DNA from: Aquimarina latercula DSM 2041 | GTDB lineage: Bacteria > Bacteroidota > Bacteroidia > Flavobacteriales > Flavobacteriaceae | Direction of reading: 5' to 3' | NCBI RefSeq assembly: GCF_000430645.1 | Contig: NZ_AUMK01000012.1 | Coordinates: 124,001 to 188,000 of the forward strand | DNA length: 64,000 bases | Shown: positions 61,765 through 64,000 of the stretch, one piece after another | Layout of the letters: each line of letters starts with the position of its first letter | Numbering within the stretch: the stretch's first letter is position 1 | Position numbers and translations under genes: made by a program | The notes under the pieces: generated by a model | Seen by the model: the letters and a program-made list of their open reading frames with translations, nothing else | Told to the model about the DNA's origin: nothing | The model's database searches: none

Positions 61765-62679
61765 ATGACAAAGCATATATATAATGTGCTAACAATACTT
61801 ATTTTGTTAGTATGCAAGAACTCTATACAAGCTCAGCAAACACCAGTGTTTTCTGATTATTATTATAATCCAGTATTAATCAATCCTGCTCATTCTGGAT
61901 ATAGTCCGGATACAGAGGTAAGCTTAAGTAATTTTGGATACCTAAGTGGGTTTGAGGGAAGCCCAAGAACGTTTTCAGGAATTCTAAATACAAGTGTTTT
62001 TGATGATAAGGTTGGGATAAGTGGTGGTTTTATAAGTGATCAAATTGGAGTCACTTCTGCAACAACGATTTTTGGATCCTATGCTTACAAAATATTGTTA
62101 GATGAGAATTATAATAGAGCACGTTGGTGGAATTATAATCCTAATGTATTATCATTTGGATTAACTACGGGAGTACTTTTCTTTAATGAAGATCTATCAC
62201 GATTAAATATACAAGGAGATCCAAACTTTGAAAATGATGTTAACGTGACTGTTCCAACTTTTGGTTTTGGAGCTCTTTATAATCATAATAAACTTTATAT
62301 TGGATTTTCTGTGCAAAATTTGTTCTCTGATAGTATTGCTTCTGACCAAAATGTAAATATTCAAACGCCATATTATTTATATGGTGGTTATAGATTGTAT
62401 CTCAGTAGATTCCAAGAAATACGGCTACAGCCAAGCATGTTAGTTAAGTTTGAGGCTGACGCGCCTGCTCAGTTTGATTTTAATGTATCTGTTAATTATA
62501 AGAATAGAATAGAAGTCGGAGGAGGTTATCGAAGCAGTTCATCATTTAATGGACTTATTGGACTTTATTTTCTGGAGAACTGGCGTTTTGCCTATAGTTA
62601 TACTGCATTTGATAGAAATACTCCATTTAATAATACAAATGGATTTATTCTTACATACAAATCCGGAGAAGGATTTTGA
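61765..62679 (+). CDS. PorP/SprF family type IX secretion system membrane protein
   Basis: A 304-residue outer-membrane protein. Signal peptide about 1-24 (LTILILLVCKNSIQAQ), then the family hallmark PVFSDYYYNPVLINPAHSGY and a beta-barrel-like body ending NGFILTYKSGEGF. PorP/SprF proteins work with T9SS type B cargo and are commonly encoded directly after it, as here: four bases separate the two genes. It probably helps secrete or anchor the giant protein. Confidence 0.93.
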   Translation: MTKHIYNVLTILILLVCKNSIQAQQTPVFSDYYYNPVLINPAHSGYSPDTEVSLSNFGYLSGFEGSPRTFSGILNTSVFDDKVGISGGFISDQIGVTSATTIFGSYAYKILLDENYNRARWWNYNPNVLSFGLTTGVLFFNEDLSRLNIQGDPNFENDVNVTVPTFGFGALYNHNKLYIGFSVQNLFSDSIASDQNVNIQTPYYLYGGYRLYLSRFQEIRLQPSMLVKFEADAPAQFDFNVSVNYKNRIEVGGGYRSSSSFNGLIGLYFLENWRFAYSYTAFDRNTPFNNTNGFILTYKSGEGF

Positions 62680-63737
62680 TCTAGGGTAGAGATAAATTAA
62701 AATTATATCTTTTATAATCTGGACCACCTCAATATTATACTGGATTCTTCTGAGCGGTAATAAATTATATTTCTAAGATCAGCTTTTGTCTGTAGTAAAT
62801 TATGGAGAATGGTTTTTGGTGCGAAATTCTATTGAATTAGTATTGATTAATTGATGTGTTTATTAAGTAAGGAGGGTATGTTAATGCCATTTTTTATATT
62901 GAATTTTATAAAATTAAAAATCTAATAATCAGATACTTGTATTTATTTACCCCCAAAAGCGTATTATTAAAAACGTATTTAATACTAATATTATCCTGCA
63001 ATAATTTTAAAACCTATTATGATGCACGCACACTTTATTAATGAATCTATTTAATTAAATCGTGTTAATATATCTAGTATAGTTTTTCCAGAAAAACTAA
63101 AATAAGTATAAAACATTGTTTTTTTAATGTAATAGAATAATTAAAGATTATGGTAATTAGTATTCATTTTACTGATAGAAATTCCAGAGATATGAAATAC
63201 TAAAAACAATTAAAAAGAGTTAATAAAAATTGTCTAGATTAAATCTTAGGCAACTTATAAATAAAAGTATGATTTACTCCTTTATAAAATAGAAATTTAA
63301 ATAAAGGTATTTGATTTTCATATTAATAAATTGATTTAAGTAAAAGGTTAATGAACCAAGACCAATTACGAAAATATCAATAATTAAAATCAAATAAAAT
63401 TGCAAGTAAGTTCGATATCTAAATTCTATCTCCCACCCTTCCGGAATTTGGACATATCATTTTTAAATAATGGATCGTACCAGAAGAATTTCTGGCTCGT
63501 TACTAATGATTATATCATTATAGTCCAATCTATGCATATATGCTTATTTCAGTACTTATATACTGATAAGAAAAATTAATCTGGCGTAGTGACTTAGGAT
63601 TATATCTTCATTAAATAGAGCAATAGATTTTTTAGGTAAAGTATATGATGTATAGAAAACCTATATGAATAAAGCTGTAGGCCTATATTTTCGGATCATT
63701 TATTATAATAACATAACACACACAAACTAACGTAATT
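62680..63737. other. 1058-base AT-rich intergenic region
   Basis: No convincing ORF, tRNA or terminator is recognised. A short perfect palindrome, CCAGAA-GAAT-TTCTGG, lies at 63480-63495. The right end should carry the promoter of the glycoside hydrolase gene, but no TAnnTTTG box is seen. The length and lack of coding suggest either a long regulatory leader or decayed DNA. Confidence 0.4.
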
Positions 63738-64000
63738 ATGAAAATGTATTACACACACAAGAAACATTTTTCAGCAAACCGTTTTTTATGGTTAGCACTA
63801 CTATTATTTATTTGGGCAGGAGGAGTAGCTCAAACAGTTGTACAGAAACATGGAAGATTAAGAGTACAAGGAAATCAAATTGTTGATAAAAATAATGATC
63901 CGGTCAGTCTGGCTGGAAATAGTTTATTCTGGAGTAATGCGGGAGATACATCGGATTTTTATGATGCCGAAACCGTATCACATCTTACCAGTGATTGGAA
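63738..64000 (+). CDS. GH5-like glycoside hydrolase (cellulase), N-terminal part
   Basis: An open frame runs from the ATG at 63738 off the right edge (87 codons). Residues 1-33 form a signal peptide (FLWLALLLFIWAGGVAQT). The mature start HGRLRVQGNQIVDKNNDPVS then LAGNSLFWSNAG is the opening of GH5-family endoglucanases, where the substrate-binding cleft begins. Later catalytic glutamates lie beyond the window, so family assignment rests on the N-terminus only. A second ATG lies at 63744. Likely secreted for polysaccharide breakdown. Confidence 0.78.
   Translation, partial: MKMYYTHKKHFSANRFLWLALLLFIWAGGVAQTVVQKHGRLRVQGNQIVDKNNDPVSLAGNSLFWSNAGDTSDFYDAETVSHLTSDW

Overview
The window is AT-rich chromosomal DNA from a marine-type member of the Flavobacteriaceae (Bacteroidota). 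The evidence is a T9SS type B sorting domain followed by a PorP/SprF protein, Bacteroidota-style promoters (TAnnTTTG -7 boxes), very weak Shine-Dalgarno signals, and DUF5686, DUF4286, DUF6428 and DUF4199 family proteins. The giant BspA-type surface protein, a GH5-like cellulase at the right edge and GG-leader peptides would suit an Aquimarina-like genus, but the genus is an inference. I see no phage, transposase, CRISPR array or integrase.

Layout. 1-13.3 kb: an edge fragment, mfd, a class V aminotransferase-fold enzyme, a DUF5686 outer-membrane protein, and the four-gene ligase-associated DNA repair cluster (MBL exonuclease, ATP-dependent ligase, Lhr-like helicase, PdeM). 13.5-17.2 kb: a TerB-like protein convergent with a compact operon of coiled-coil protein, longin/roadblock-like protein, Rab-like GTPase and hybrid histidine kinase. 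17.5-23.6 kb: fbp, a GNAT, aspartate kinase, an OlsF-like bifunctional lipid acyltransferase and an MscS channel. 23.6-25.5 kb: an arsR-DUF6428-GNAT(ArsN-like)-arsC operon with a strong palindrome upstream and no efflux pump. 25.5-40 kb: mostly housekeeping and small conserved genes, including a membrane-tethered LuxR-type regulator, a SerA-like dehydrogenase, mgtE, rsmA, a TPR protein and serS. A dispersed PELVEG-type palindromic repeat lies upstream of serS.

40.3-46.7 kb is the most unusual region. Two copies of a conserved 5' hairpin element precede genes for short GG-leader, cysteine-rich peptides; three peptide genes were found, two of them below 60 codons. Between them sit an ECF sigma factor with a TPR-bearing membrane anti-sigma factor, divergent from a lipoprotein (propeptide-like fold suspected) and a secreted, C-terminally membrane-anchored TPR-CHAT protease. 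The predicted topology puts the CHAT protease and the anti-sigma TPR domain on the same side of the membrane. This suggests a proteolytic envelope-signalling switch, possibly coupled to the peptides; that link is inference.

46.7-54.3 kb: an M23 peptidase, an orphan TPR sensor kinase, HTTM-ribF, pth, rplY, prs and tRNA-Leu(CAA). 54.6-62.7 kb: a 2389-residue T9SS type B protein with two blocks of BspA-type repeats and nine tandem ~99-residue repeats, plus its PorP/SprF partner. About 1 kb of AT-rich DNA without recognised genes follows, then the 5' end of a GH5-like glycoside hydrolase cut by the window edge.
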